Part shown: positions 11,572 to 21,500 of the stretch, piece by piece
How positions within the stretch are numbered: the stretch's first letter is position 1
Layout of the letters: every line of letters begins with the position of its first letter
Origin: Paramacrobiotus richtersi
Lineage: Eukaryota > Tardigrada > Eutardigrada > Parachela > Macrobiotidae
Length of the DNA stretch: 38,617 nucleotides
Direction of reading: 5' to 3'
NCBI GenBank assembly: GCA_034698045.1
Contig: JAQGAU010000136.1
Coordinates: 1 to 38,617 of the forward strand
Translations under genes and position numbers: made by a program
The notes under the pieces: model-generated
Database searches by the model: none
What the model was told of the DNA's origin: nothing
The model's input: only the letters and a program-made list of their open reading frames with translations

Positions 11572-12411
11572 ATGAACTTCTCAGCAAATCTTCTACAGTT
11601 AGCGGGTAAAACTCAAATCGCCAAAGATAATGTTGCCGAGAAGCTCCTCCTCCAACAGGCCGAGAATGAGACCATGCGGCTGGAAGCACAAAAGTTCCTA
11701 TCGGAGGCACTGGAGAACCGCAAATCGATGCACAACCTGGAAGTTGATCTGGCTGTCAAAACCGAACTCCGCGACCAACTCGACACCCAACTGCGGCGTC
11801 TCAACGTGGAAATCGAATCAGAGCGCGCGTATATCAAAGCGGCCGGTCAGAAACTGGTTACCTTCCTCGAGACCGACAAACAAGAAACGGACGAAGAATC
11901 CGCTGATGAGGGTCCCGATTTCGGGGAACTCGGTATGGAGTTATTGTGTAAAGTGGCCCAGCAGACCAGCGACAATCTGAACAAGGTCCTGAAGAACATT
12001 GACAAGATCAACAGCAACATGCTAAAACTGAACAGTAAGCAGTCCGATTATCTGGAGCATGTGCAGGCCCTGCAGAAACTGAAAGACCAGCGCCACCAGC
12101 TGACGCAGGAGTTGGCGTTGTTGGAGAGGATTGCAATACTGCACCAGGTGGGGATTGATATGGAGTCCAAGCCCAGTCAGTCGGCGTTTAGGAGGATTAC
12201 CAAGTTCTTTGTCCGACCGGGTGGTGGACGGTTTTCGCAGACCAATGTGACGGAAACGCCTACAGCGAGTGCGAAACTGCCAGCCACAGCACCGCGGGCT
12301 TCTATACCTGCGTCCACGGCAGGAAACACGCAGAGGGTTTCCGGTCCTTCTGCTTCGACAGCAGGTGGAGTTCCTAAAATGCCCATTCCCGGAAGTGCAG
12401 GGAAGCGATGA
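11572..12411 (+). CDS. Intronless coiled-coil protein, 279 aa
   Basis: A single uninterrupted frame runs from ATG to TGA, 215 bases after UBR7 and on the same strand. Residues about 15-110 and 125-190 are dense in Leu, Glu, Gln and Lys with heptad spacing, so they should form long coiled coils, separated by an acidic patch (KQETDEESADEG). The C-terminal 70 residues are basic, then Ser/Thr/Pro/Ala-rich and probably disordered. There is no signal peptide or membrane segment. I do not recognise the family. The lack of introns among intron-rich neighbours could mean retroposition. A structural or cytoskeletal adaptor role is only a guess. Confidence 0.8.
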   Translation: MNFSANLLQLAGKTQIAKDNVAEKLLLQQAENETMRLEAQKFLSEALENRKSMHNLEVDLAVKTELRDQLDTQLRRLNVEIESERAYIKAAGQKLVTFLETDKQETDEESADEGPDFGELGMELLCKVAQQTSDNLNKVLKNIDKINSNMLKLNSKQSDYLEHVQALQKLKDQRHQLTQELALLERIAILHQVGIDMESKPSQSAFRRITKFFVRPGGGRFSQTNVTETPTASAKLPATAPRASIPASTAGNTQRVSGPSASTAGGVPKMPIPGSAGKR

Positions 12412-12567
12412 TTGTCTGTGCGTTCTGCACAGTTTGGCGTTTTTTACGGTACATACGTATCGTTGAATGTGTTTTTATCATGCGGTATACGCTGTTCCTG
12501 AACTGTTCGGAAGCATTGTTGACAGACGACATTCAGTCAGTAAACCAGAATTCGTAAAATTTCTTAC

Positions 12568-12573
12568 TTTATT
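12568..12573 (-). promoter_or_regulatory. Candidate polyadenylation signal of the 517-aa coiled-coil gene
   Basis: TTTATT on the plus strand is AATAAA on the minus strand, about 260 bases past the stop codon at 12832. It lies close to the end of the convergent gene at 12411. Confidence 0.35.
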
Positions 12574-12717
12574 TGAACCATGTAGTCATTTTGAGTTTCA
12601 ATAAGAATTTATGACCTTTGCGTAACCCACGGCGCAACCTCACACATCATAGAAGTAAGCGGCACTTCTCTTGTTAACAAGCATCAGACAACGAATAGTA
12701 CGGAAACCGCTGTTAGA

Positions 12718-12762
12718 ATCTGATTATCTGCTGATTATCTGATTATCTGCTGACTATCTGCA
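12718..12762. repeat. Short tandem repeat, TGATTATC-type
   Basis: About 45 bases are made of imperfect units such as CTGATTATCTG. They lie in the space between the two convergent coiled-coil genes. Confidence 0.7.
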
Positions 12763-12831
12763 TTCAAGCTGATTGCTCACGAGTTATGAAAACTTCCAAA
12801 AACAGTATTCCAAAAACACAAACTCCGCAAT

Positions 12832-14938
12832 TCAGGTCATTTTCGTAGCAGGACGCGATTTGCGCAAATGTCGGTTCCCACTGCAATTTCGTAGGTCCGC
12901 CTCTTCCAGCTTCTGCTGGTAGTGCCGAATGTGCAACTGCAGTACACTGCTTTGCTCCTTCTGGATGTGGAGATCTTCATTTGTCGCATGCAGACGCAAC
13001 TCCGCGTTTTCCAGTCTAAATCAGGAAAAGATTTGACCATTAGATACTTTGCGCATTTGAAAAGGTCAGGCATTACCTCTCAGCCAATGAGAAAGCGCAT
13101 TCCCTACAGCATTCCAGAAGAGTGTGGAAGGAAGAAAAAGAATCTGCATCCGGCTGCTTCCAATGCGAGCTTTGCTTCCTCGGGCTTCTGTAATGGATAC
13201 GATTTCGATGATATTCTACTATGCAGTAGACAGAGAAATCATTTCACTTACTCTATTAAGGAATCATAAGATGTACATGTAGTGTCCGAGCCATGGCCTT
13301 TAGCAATGACGTCCGGTAGGCGAAACGCTTTCTCAGCGTGATCGGACGTCGTTGTGGAAACTTCGCTAGGAGCAAGGCATGCCGAGTTCATCTGCTTGAG
13401 CTCTTGGGTTTGTTTCTCCATATTGGAAATCTTCTCCTGCAGGCCCGCATTCCTTCGCCGGTCTTCGGCTCCTTTATGATCTGTATGTATGAGCGGCAAG
13501 CTGATAAGGGGAGTTTCGGAAACGGCGCTTCTCAACTCGGTTAAGGTCGACTGGAAATACTGGATCAGCTCGGCATCCTTCTGACACGTTTCTACAACGT
13601 GCTTGTTAAACTGGGTGAGGCGGAAGTTCTCCTTGCTCAGGTACTCGTTGCGGGCTTTCTCGGCGGTCAGTTTGGTTTTAGCATCTGCATGTGCTCGTTG
13701 GAGCGAAATGTACTTTTCGTTGAGTTCCTACAAGTGCATTGAAAGGTCATTGTTTGGCGTTGAGTTTTCAGCGCATCCGAGCGATCTTACGGTATTCATT
13801 TCTCGCCGTTTGTGATCGGCAACGGACAGATCTTCCCGATATTTAGCGTTATATTCGTTGCTTCGGCAGATCGCAATGCAGTCACCGTGGTTTCTGGAGG
13901 AAACGGCTGCATCGCTATGTTGGATTTCATGATCAAGATACTTTAAGGTAGCCAGTTCCCTTTTCAGCGCTTCAACCTGATGTTCAGTGTTCAGAGTAAC
14001 TGTTAACAGCATGGAGAATGGGTTTGCTGCATAAACTGCGTAAGAAGTACCTTGCCTTTGAGTAATTGGATCTGTTCGTCCCGTCCTCGAAACGTTGGTA
14101 GTTCTTCGCGCAACAAGCGACTGACGTCGATTTCGCTGCCCAATTCGCGCTCCAGTAAACGTTGCATCTTAACGTTTTGTTGCTTTAGGATTACAGCCTC
14201 GTGTGACGCCACGGAGCATTTCTCCAGAGCGGTCTGTCGTCGGCGGTTACGATCAAGGGAAGCATTGGAAGTCGTTGTTTGTACTTTCGGTTGTTCAGCC
14301 TGGAAGACGGTATGGGTAAACCACATATCGAACTGACACAGAGAACCTGGATTTCATTAAAGAGTTTGTCATACGTTTTCCGAAGGTTTCAGCTTGTCTT
14401 CCGATCGGGATAACCTTTGCTCCAGTTCTTTCTTATCCGCAATTAGCTTCTGAACTTTGTTACGTTCTGCTTCATACTTGGCTGTCAGGTCACGTTTGGC
14501 TTTGGCTAATTCGACGATCTTTGTTCCGCTTGCATCCAATTCGTTCGTCGCTGTATTGAAAACATCGAGATGATTGTTGTATTAGCATTACAGGAGGCTA
14601 ACGCAGGAGACAGCGAATCATCTGATTTCGCACACATCAGAGCCAGACAACATACCTACCGAATTAGCTTGCGTTTCTTTGATCCTTTTCAGTTCCTTAT
14701 TCTTCTCGACAATACAGTTCATCAGTCGCGCGTTGACATCGTTCAGTTCCCGCACTTGCTCGGTAAGGTTCCCGATCGCAATTTCAGCCATAGATTTTGT
14801 TTGCGCTGCAGTTGCGCAACCCTCTTGGACAGCTTTGGTGGCGATAAAGGATTTCTCCAGTTGAAGGTCATTAGGTGTGTCTTCCGGCAAAAGAAGGCTC
14901 AACTGTGAAGAATTACGAAACGAAGAGAATTCCGACAT
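12832..14938 (-). CDS. Six-exon coiled-coil protein, 517 aa
   Basis: Exons in transcription order: 14656-14938, 14375-14550, 14051-14299, 13791-13976, 13252-13727, 12832-13015. All borders are GT-AG and the phases join to exactly 518 codons with a terminal TGA. The protein begins MSEFSSFRNSSQLSLLLPED and is almost wholly coiled coil, with heptads such as LTEQVRELNDVNARL, KVQKLIADKKELEQRL and KARNEYLSKENFRLTQF. A Ser/Thr-rich linker falls around residues 390-440. There is no signal peptide, membrane segment or catalytic motif. The pattern would fit a centrosomal, kinetochore or Golgi tether protein, but I cannot assign a family. It is transcribed away from the ACSBG gene, 197 bases from that start codon, so the two probably share a bidirectional promoter. 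Confidence 0.85.
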
Positions 14939-15135
14939 GATCTTTATATGGTATGGTGCAGTAGGCAGTACAGTAATAACAATTGCTAATATTTCCAACA
15001 ACACAACCATGCGGTGCACGCATTTCAGCTGGAATTTAACTGGCAGCCAGTAACTATGTTGTCAAGGAGCGAACCTCTAACGTTGTTTTCCTGCGTTCGA
15101 TTTATACATCCCGTTGAGTTCTACAATGTTTCACT
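14939..15135. promoter_or_regulatory. Bidirectional promoter region
   Basis: A 197-base gap separates the start codons of the minus-strand coiled-coil gene and the plus-strand acyl-CoA synthetase. Both 5' UTRs and core promoters should lie here unless there are upstream non-coding exons. I see no clear TATA box. Confidence 0.5.
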
Positions 15136-18067
15136 ATGTACGCACAGCGTTGTATGCGTTTGCTGCCAAACCAGCGAATACTGAAAAACCTCATCGGTTC
15201 TCGCTTCTTGGATCCGTCATTTGATCAATATCGTGCAAAATTTACTGTACGGACGCTTTCTACGAGTTTGGTCCATTACAGCGATCAGAGTTGTTCTGCG
15301 TTTGGTAGCTGTGTTCCTGCGACTGTTCTCTATACTCATGAGCCACACATTCCTGTTAAGCTTCGTTTAAGCAGGTTCGTTGATCTTTACCAATAACTTC
15401 GTCTTTTGGAATTGATCGCTTCAGTGTTATGGTTGACTATCACGAGACGCAAAATTTGATGATTTCTTTCGAACTACTGGAATTCACTTTTTAGTGGTTC
15501 AGCAGCCGATGCGGAACCAGCCGAGATCATTCCGGAATGGTTCACGAAGAAGGTAGAAGCGCACAGTTCCTCACCCGCACTGACCATGTACCGCGACGGC
15601 ACAACCACCACATGGACGTACGAAGAGTATCTGCACGACGTAAGAACAGCTGCCAAGGGATTCATCAAACTTGGCCTGAAGCCGTTCTACAGTGTCGCAA
15701 CGCTGGGGTTCAATGCGCCAGAATGGGTGATTTCCGATCTAGGAGCCATTTTCGCTGGGTAAGCATATTGCAACCGTAGAATCAATGAGTTTGCTTATCG
15801 AGTGACTTTAGGGGATTATCAGTTGGGATCTATACCACAAATGCACCTGAAGCCTGCCGTTTCGTTCTAAAAGCCGCGCAGGCCAACATCGTCGTTGTGG
15901 AAGACGACATGCAGCTGAAGAAGATCCTCAAGTACCGTTCGGAACTCCCAGATATCAAAGCCATCATCCAGTACACCGGGGAGCCCGACCGAAGCGTCAA
16001 GGATATATACAGCTGGGAGGAGTTTATGGCCATCGGGGAGGACGTTCCAGACAGCGTGCTAGAAACCCGCCAAAGTACCATCGCACCTAACACCTGCGCA
16101 ACGGTTATTTTCACTTCCGGAACCACCGGCGTCCCCAAAGGAGCTATGTTGAGCCATGATAACCTGATCTGGACGGCCAATGCGGCGATCCGGGATGCAA
16201 AAATCACGGGGGAACAGACGTTTGTCAGCTATCTCCCGCTCAGTCATGTTGCGGCGTATCTTGCGGATGTGTTTCTTCCGATTACCACCGGAGGTCATGT
16301 GCACTTTGCGCAACCAAGTGCGCTGAAGGATAAGAACAGTTTGGTGAATACGCTGCGGACTGCGAAACCCACTGCGATGGTGGGTGTGCCGAGAGTCTGG
16401 GAGAAGATGGAAGAGCAGATCCGGGCGGCGATGGCGAGCCGGAGTATTCTGAGTATGCTGTTTGAACGGGCGCAGAAAGTCGGGATGCAGGCTTTTCACA
16501 ACAAGCAAATCGGGTATGTTTTAGTTGTGATCGGTTTTGATTGGTTGCTGATGCTCTTGTTGTCAGAAAGGCACCTCCCCTTGAATGGCTTTGGACAAGC
16601 TGGATCTACAGGATTGTAAGGAACAGACTGGGATTGGATCGGTGTACGCATACGTGTTCAGGAGCGGCGCCGTTGATGCGGGAGACGCAGGAGTTCTTCC
16701 TCTCACTGGATATACCGATTTATGACATATACGGTCTTAGCGAAACATCTGGTATGAACATGTTCTCTAGCTATATGCATTTCATGACTTAAATCAATCT
16801 TTAGCGCCGCATTCTCTCAACCTACCGGGAGAGTTTAAACTGGGATCCGCTGGGAAAACTCTAACAGGAGCCAAAACTAAGATCAAGGAACCAAATGAGG
16901 ACGGTGTTGGCGAAGTAAGAAAACAGAGCAGTACAAAACTGTTACATTAATAATCGTTATTATTGTCTAGATCTGTATGTACGGAAGACACATTTTCATG
17001 GGCTACTTGGGAATGGAAAAGCGCACCAAGTACGCCTTTGACGAACAGGGTTACTTCAAAACCGGTGATATGGGGATGTTGGACGAAGACGGCTACCTGT
17101 TTGTAACTGGTCGTATCAAAGAAGTCATCGTCACAGCCGGCGGGGAAAAGGTTTCTCCTATCCCGATCGAAGACAGGATCAAAGAGCATCTTCCCATCGT
17201 TAGTCATGCCATGCTGACTGGAGATAAGAGACGGTTCGTTGCCGTGTTGTTGACGCTGAAGTCCGAGATGGATTTGAAGAAGGGACAGCCGCTGAATATC
17301 CTGACTGATTCCACAAGAGCTTGGTAAGTCAACAGCGTATAGTTCAGGGAAAGATAACTTTGGTTTGTGACAGTTTCAGTTCACTGAATTCTGTATACTC
17401 CACATTTCGGATTTTGATTGACTACATATTATGATTTATTCAAAACTAAGCACCTGACAGTTCCAGACGATCTAATTGTTTAAAACTGACGAAAAAAGTG
17501 ATGGAATTTAGTGTTTATTGAACAAGGTTTCAGAGAAGCAGAAGTTTAGGAATAAGGAAATCATACTCAATATTTCAGATCTTGGACAAGTTACTGCATG
17601 TGTTCGATCTACATCAAAGTGCTTCAGACTTTCCCAATTAATATTTCCATCAGATTTCACATGAACATATAAAATGTATGTTTTGCGATCTAACCTAATT
17701 CAGTAACATTTATGGTAAATAGGATAAAAGCCAAGTGTGGCGCTACGATAACCACGGTGGAGGAAGCTCGGTCGTCCGAGCCGTTGCGGAAAGCCATTTA
17801 CGATGCGCTGGACGCAGTCAACGAGAAGGCCGTTAGTCGTGCCCAGCGGATCAATGAGTTTACGATTCTCCCAGTTGATTTCAGTATACCGGGTGGCGAA
17901 CTAGGTATTGTTAGAAGTATTCAATACAGTGATGGCGTTTTCAGCGACTTTTCTGGATTCTTATAGGGCCGACGCTGAAAGTGCGGAGGACAGTTGTTGC
18001 AAAGAAATACGAAACGCTTATTGATGATATCTATGACCAACCTAACGGCAGTGATAAAGAGGAGTAA
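15136..18067 (+). CDS. Long-chain acyl-CoA synthetase, bubblegum (ACSBG) type
   Basis: This enzyme activates long and very-long-chain fatty acids to acyl-CoA using ATP. Eight exons (15136-15374, 15495-15758, 15812-16513, 16567-16751, 16805-16914, 16971-17323, 17723-17904, 17967-18067) join to 711 codons plus stop, about the length of human ACSBG1. The AMP-binding P-loop TSGTTGVPKG is near residue 269, followed by SYLPLSHVAAYLADV and GVPRVWEKMEEQI. The YGLSETS motif is near 457, TGD near 531 and TGRIKEVIVTAGGEKV near 546. These strings and the C-terminus (FSIPGGELG) are bubblegum-like. The N-terminus (MYAQRCMRLLPNQ...) is basic and could be a mitochondrial or membrane-targeting segment. The residue after SETS is Ala, where ACSBG proteins usually have Gly. 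Exon 1 uses a weaker donor (AG/GTTCGT), chosen because it preserves phase and similarity. Confidence 0.93.
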
Positions 18068-18277
18068 CTTGCGGGTAGCGACGTAGCTGTTGGATACATG
18101 TCTTATTGCAGTATGAAATGCATCGAAACTTTCTGGAGCGGCGCTGGTAGGCAGGTGTTCGTATGCCGGTTTTTCACTACGAGGAATGTTTCGTTGTGCG
18201 GTAGTACGGGTGTGTCACTGTGTTTTTAAAACAAAGTGTCGCTGTGTTTGACATACACGTTAGAACACCTTTAATTA
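18068..18277 (+). other. ACSBG 3' UTR, part before the transposon
   Basis: These 210 bases follow the stop codon and resemble 37927-38123 behind the decayed second copy, for example around AACAAAGTGTCG. They are therefore ancestral gene-tail sequence rather than transposon. Confidence 0.7.
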
Positions 18278-18290
18278 GGCACGTTGCGGT
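18278..18290 (+). repeat. Harbinger left terminal inverted repeat
   Basis: GGCACGTTGCGGT is the exact inverse of 21501-21513; beyond 13 bases the two ends diverge. TTA (18275-18277) precedes it. Confidence 0.9.
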
Positions 18291-18334
18291 TTGCGCGAAG
18301 ATCATGATAAACGGCGGTATAAACAAATGAATAA

Positions 18335-18430
18335 AATAAACGGCCGTTGAAAACCATTTAAACCTCGTTAATCACGAAACGAAGGGGGGTTCGTTTCGTT
18401 AATACCGAGAAGCAACGGAAAAAATAAACG
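18335..18430 (+). repeat. Left subterminal repeats and hairpin
   Basis: AATAAACG occurs at 18335-18342 and 18423-18430. Between them is a perfect 10-base stem ACGAAACGAA / TTCGTTTCGT (18374-18383 with 18390-18399) closed by a loop of six G. Short repeats just inside the ends of Harbinger elements commonly bind the element's own proteins. Confidence 0.6.
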
Positions 18431-18637
18431 ACTGGGTCACTGAGTACGAAAACTACCATCAACAGCACTAGACCGGAAGTAAATTTTGCCCTGACTTGGC
18501 CCGGACCTCCAGTCCGCCAGTTGCCTGCTCGATCAATTTTTTAATTACAATTCATGATTTTGCAGTTATCACTTCTGCAGTATATTTTGTGAGGTCTTGA
18601 ACATTTTAAGCTTTTTAATATTTCCATCTCAGTCATA

Positions 18638-19672
18638 ATGGGACGACCAGCTAAGAAATCTGACGAGGAAAAAGCAGCTGAAAAACTGCAGAAAGACGCT
18701 GAAAAACAAGCTGCAGCTGAACTCCAGTCCCGATCTGATCTGGAACTGTTACGTCTGGCGAAACAGCACAACCCGTTCAAGTTTACTGTCAACAAACGCG
18801 TTCCTACCTGGCAGACTATCGCCAGAGAAATGAATTTGGTAGTAGAAGTGGATGGGAAAGGGTATGATGATCGGCGATGTCGCGAGCGAGTTTCAAAACT
18901 CATGAAAGATTTCCGAGCAAGGCCACCATCTGGCACGGGAACCGATGCCCAAACGGAGGCCAAGGAGCTCCTCGAATTCCTGAAGCAGGAAGAAGATCTC
19001 ACCCTCAACAACCAGCACGAAGTCAAGGAAAAGGAGGAGAAATCAAGGGCTCTCGCCAATAAGATCCAGCAGACCGCTCTTCAACGCCTGGGCACTAAGA
19101 GTCTTGCGGACTTTCCTGATATCAGAGCAGGTACTGAACGGGCTGTATTTATTTTCTTAAATTTTATAGAAATGTTTTTGTACAGTTATATACACACTGT
19201 ATATTTTCGAGATTTTAATTCGCGTGATTCCTCACGAGAAGTCATTTCTGTAAACAGTAAATTATTGCAAAAATATGATTTGCTGAAATTTGTTCAATTT
19301 TCAGCTGAGGAACTGGAAGAGCAGTTTCCCGATGGCATTATCCCAAAACGATTTAAACGCGGTATCGTGACGTCCCCGGACAATCCAGTGCTGACATATA
19401 AGCGGCGACAAAACATCGACCCGACAGCTGAATATCTCGCACAAAAGCGGGAACAACAGCTTGAAGAAATGCGGCTGAAAAAAGAAATGCAGGAACAGGA
19501 AATGAAAGACCGGGCTGAGGAACGGGTGCTGAAGAAAGACGCGATAGCTTTTGAGCGGGAAAAGTTAGCGATGGATGACAAGGAAAGAGAACGTCGTTTT
19601 CAACTAGAGCGTGAAGAGCGGGCGCAGATGATGGAGTTGTTGAAATCAGCCATTAATAAGAAAAATGATTAA
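18638..19672 (+). CDS. Harbinger-encoded Myb/trihelix-like DNA-binding protein
   Basis: The frame is open for 344 codons, but 19131-19304 looks like an intron. It has a GCAG/GTACTG donor and a TTTTCAG acceptor, is AT-rich, and translates to an uncharged, aromatic-rich segment. It is 174 bases long with no stop, so the protein is 286 residues spliced or 344 unspliced. Residues about 30-90 hold a trihelix/Myb-like fold (VPTWQTIAREMN, then RRCRERVSKLMKDF). The C-terminal 110 residues are a highly charged Glu/Arg/Lys helix. In Harbinger elements the second protein binds the ends and brings the transposase into the nucleus. This frame is intact, unlike its partner. Confidence 0.85.
   Translation: MGRPAKKSDEEKAAEKLQKDAEKQAAAELQSRSDLELLRLAKQHNPFKFTVNKRVPTWQTIAREMNLVVEVDGKGYDDRRCRERVSKLMKDFRARPPSGTGTDAQTEAKELLEFLKQEEDLTLNNQHEVKEKEEKSRALANKIQQTALQRLGTKSLADFPDIRAGTERAVFIFLNFIEMFLYSYIHTVYFRDFNSRDSSREVISVNSKLLQKYDLLKFVQFSAEELEEQFPDGIIPKRFKRGIVTSPDNPVLTYKRRQNIDPTAEYLAQKREQQLEEMRLKKEMQEQEMKDRAEERVLKKDAIAFEREKLAMDDKERERRFQLEREERAQMMELLKSAINKKND
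19131..19304 (+). other. In-frame intron of the Harbinger Myb-like gene
   Basis: GTACTG at the donor, a TTCAATTTTCAG acceptor, 174 bases (58 codons), and no stop codon in the reading frame. Splicing or retention both keep the frame. Confidence 0.75.
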
Positions 19673-19835
19673 TCAGTCTCTGTTTTGGGTAAACTGTACA
19701 TCGCGACAGTATTGGATACCTTGGCACTTTTGAAAGTTGACAATGGTGCGTATTTTTTTGGTTTTTATTTTTGAGCAGTAATGTTCTTGCCGCAGTATCT
19801 TTAGCGCGTGCATTGTCATGTCATCTTGCCCATAA

Positions 19836-19841
19836 AATAAA
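19836..19841 (+). promoter_or_regulatory. Polyadenylation signal of the Harbinger Myb-like gene
   Basis: AATAAA lies about 165 bases past the stop codon at 19672. Confidence 0.5.
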
Positions 19842-19955
19842 TGGTAATTAAATAGCCAGCTAATTTCTGTTGTGTTTTTGCCATCACCAATAAACGAATT
19901 CGCTAGTAAAAATTCTCGTACAGCTACGCGAACGTTAACTAAAAATGCCGCAGTA

Positions 19956-19961
19956 TTTATT
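19956..19961 (-). promoter_or_regulatory. Polyadenylation signal of the Harbinger transposase
   Basis: TTTATT on the plus strand is AATAAA on the minus strand, 59 bases past the transposase stop codon at 20020. It faces the signal of the convergent gene. Confidence 0.45.
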
Positions 19962-20019
19962 TCTCCGAGTCAGAAATACGCGTCACACAAATGCCGAATT
20001 ATGGCCAAACCGGCATACT

Positions 20020-21259
20020 TTAGCCACCCAAATAAGTCTCAAGACTTGGCGGAAAAACCCCGTAGTACGAGCTGGTATTCGAACTTTTTAAACACGTGTG
20101 ACAGTTTGTCAGCAGCGCAGCTACTCGATGGTATTTACCAATTGGCTGCAGAGAAAGTTTTTGATTTTCTGCAAATTCAGTGAACGCAAACTGCTGGGAC
20201 ATTTTGCCAAAACCCCATTCGACGCATATACGCAGTGATTCCATGATATCGTTACACTGCGTCTGTTGCGGCGTCGGATTGTATCGAAAAGGTGCCGTAA
20301 TGTATGCTGTTGATTTGTAGGCTTGATCTCCGTAAAGATGGTAGGGAAGTTGACCAGGAGGATTCCATATGGGATTAAGTGCCATACGGTCTTGTACACC
20401 ACTATCCCATAACATTCTAGAATCATGGTGACTTCCAGGATAAGGGCCGAAAAACGATATCATAATTCCACATGGAGCCATAATGCTCCAGTACTTCAGA
20501 TCGTGCTGTATGTGTAGCCGCTATAAATTAACCTTTGGGTTGCATAATCGCCGGGTCGGCATATTTCGATGTTGGTTCCGTCCAAGAATCCGACACAGCT
20601 CTCGAAAGGGCAGCCTTTGGCGGTGATTGCTGTAGCCCATTTGGCTAGCTCGACGGGAGTAATCCATGAATGCTCAAATGTTGACAGCAAATGGCAGAAG
20701 TTATCATGGACGTGGTCCAGTACAACGTTGAACAGCCGAGACAAAGTTGTCATGTCTTTTCCAAACATCATCTGCATTCAGGGTTTTTCAAAGTGACGTT
20801 TCAGAGTAATACGATAGACAAACTATTGAAAAACTGTTACACTTATCTTAATATATGTATACTATTCCTTTTCGGTATTTTTCTGTATTTAAACTGTAAA
20901 GCGCACCCTGATACAATTCACCTCGCATGCAAAAAAACTCTTACTTCCAAGTCGTGCAAACGGCATGGATAAGCCAACCGACGAAGAAGAAGACATAGTC
21001 CATCCACAGCTGGGATTGTGCATTGGTTTTCCGTTGAGAAATGAACGGGCAGACGCAGTGCCTCGCACAGGTGATCGATCTCGCCGGAGTTGAAGCGAAA
21101 ATTTTTAAGACATTCTTCTTGAGTAAATTTATGAACATCAAATCGTTCCCGAGCTTGAGATGGCTCACTACGGTTGATTTTTGCCAAGAAGCAAATTTCT
21201 TCTAATTCATCTGGAGAGAGATCCTCCTCCTCCTCCAACAAAAGAAGTTTGAAGTTCAT
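20020..21259 (-). pseudogene. Harbinger DDE transposase, one frameshift
   Basis: Exon 1 is 20945-21259 (ATG, 105 codons, donor GTAAGA). It is followed by a 20020-20771 exon (acceptor TGCAG), and the phases match. All three catalytic positions of the DDE_4 nuclease are present: Asp in CVGFLDGTNIEICRPG, Asp in YHLYGDQAYKS, and Glu in VEWGFGK. The closing GKYHRVAALLTNCHTCL and PPSLETYL are typical. Near 20505-20515, just after LIYSGY, the frame shifts by one base. The first frame ends at TGA 20496, and the second resumes at QHDLKYWSIMAPCGI. No credible intron fits there, because it would be under 30 bases. Apart from this break the gene looks complete. Confidence 0.88.
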
Positions 21260-21375
21260 GTTGTAAAAATCGTTCACAGCATCACGTCAGTATTCAGGTT
21301 TCTGACTGAAACTTTTAGACAACAAATAAAATTGCCCTGTCTGTTTTGGACGGAAAGCGTGGCTGTATTACACCT

Positions 21376-21485
21376 CGTTTATTTTGCCGTTATTTGAAAG
21401 GACAGTGCAAAGCGCAACCTTGTTTTCTTTTGCACGAGAGTTTTAAATAAACGTTGTTAATCTCTTCGTTTATTTTTCGTTTATT
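21376..21485 (-). repeat. Right subterminal repeats
   Basis: CGTTTATT, the inverse of AATAAACG, occurs at 21376-21383, 21467-21474 and 21478-21485. One copy in the opposite direction lies at 21446-21453. The inward orientation mirrors the left end. Confidence 0.6.
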
Positions 21486-21500
21486 TTACCCGTCGGAAAT

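Noticed and set aside
16059-16508. 149-codon minus-strand frame
   Set aside because: Antisense shadow of ACSBG exon 3, whose sense frame carries the catalytic motifs.
18541-19059. 172-codon minus-strand Ser/Arg-rich frame
   Set aside because: Shadow of the Harbinger Myb-like gene, produced by its Lys/Glu/Leu codons read backwards.
20500-20530. Small intron explaining the transposase frame change
   Set aside because: The only possible donor and acceptor are under 30 bases apart and would remove conserved residues; a frameshift is simpler.
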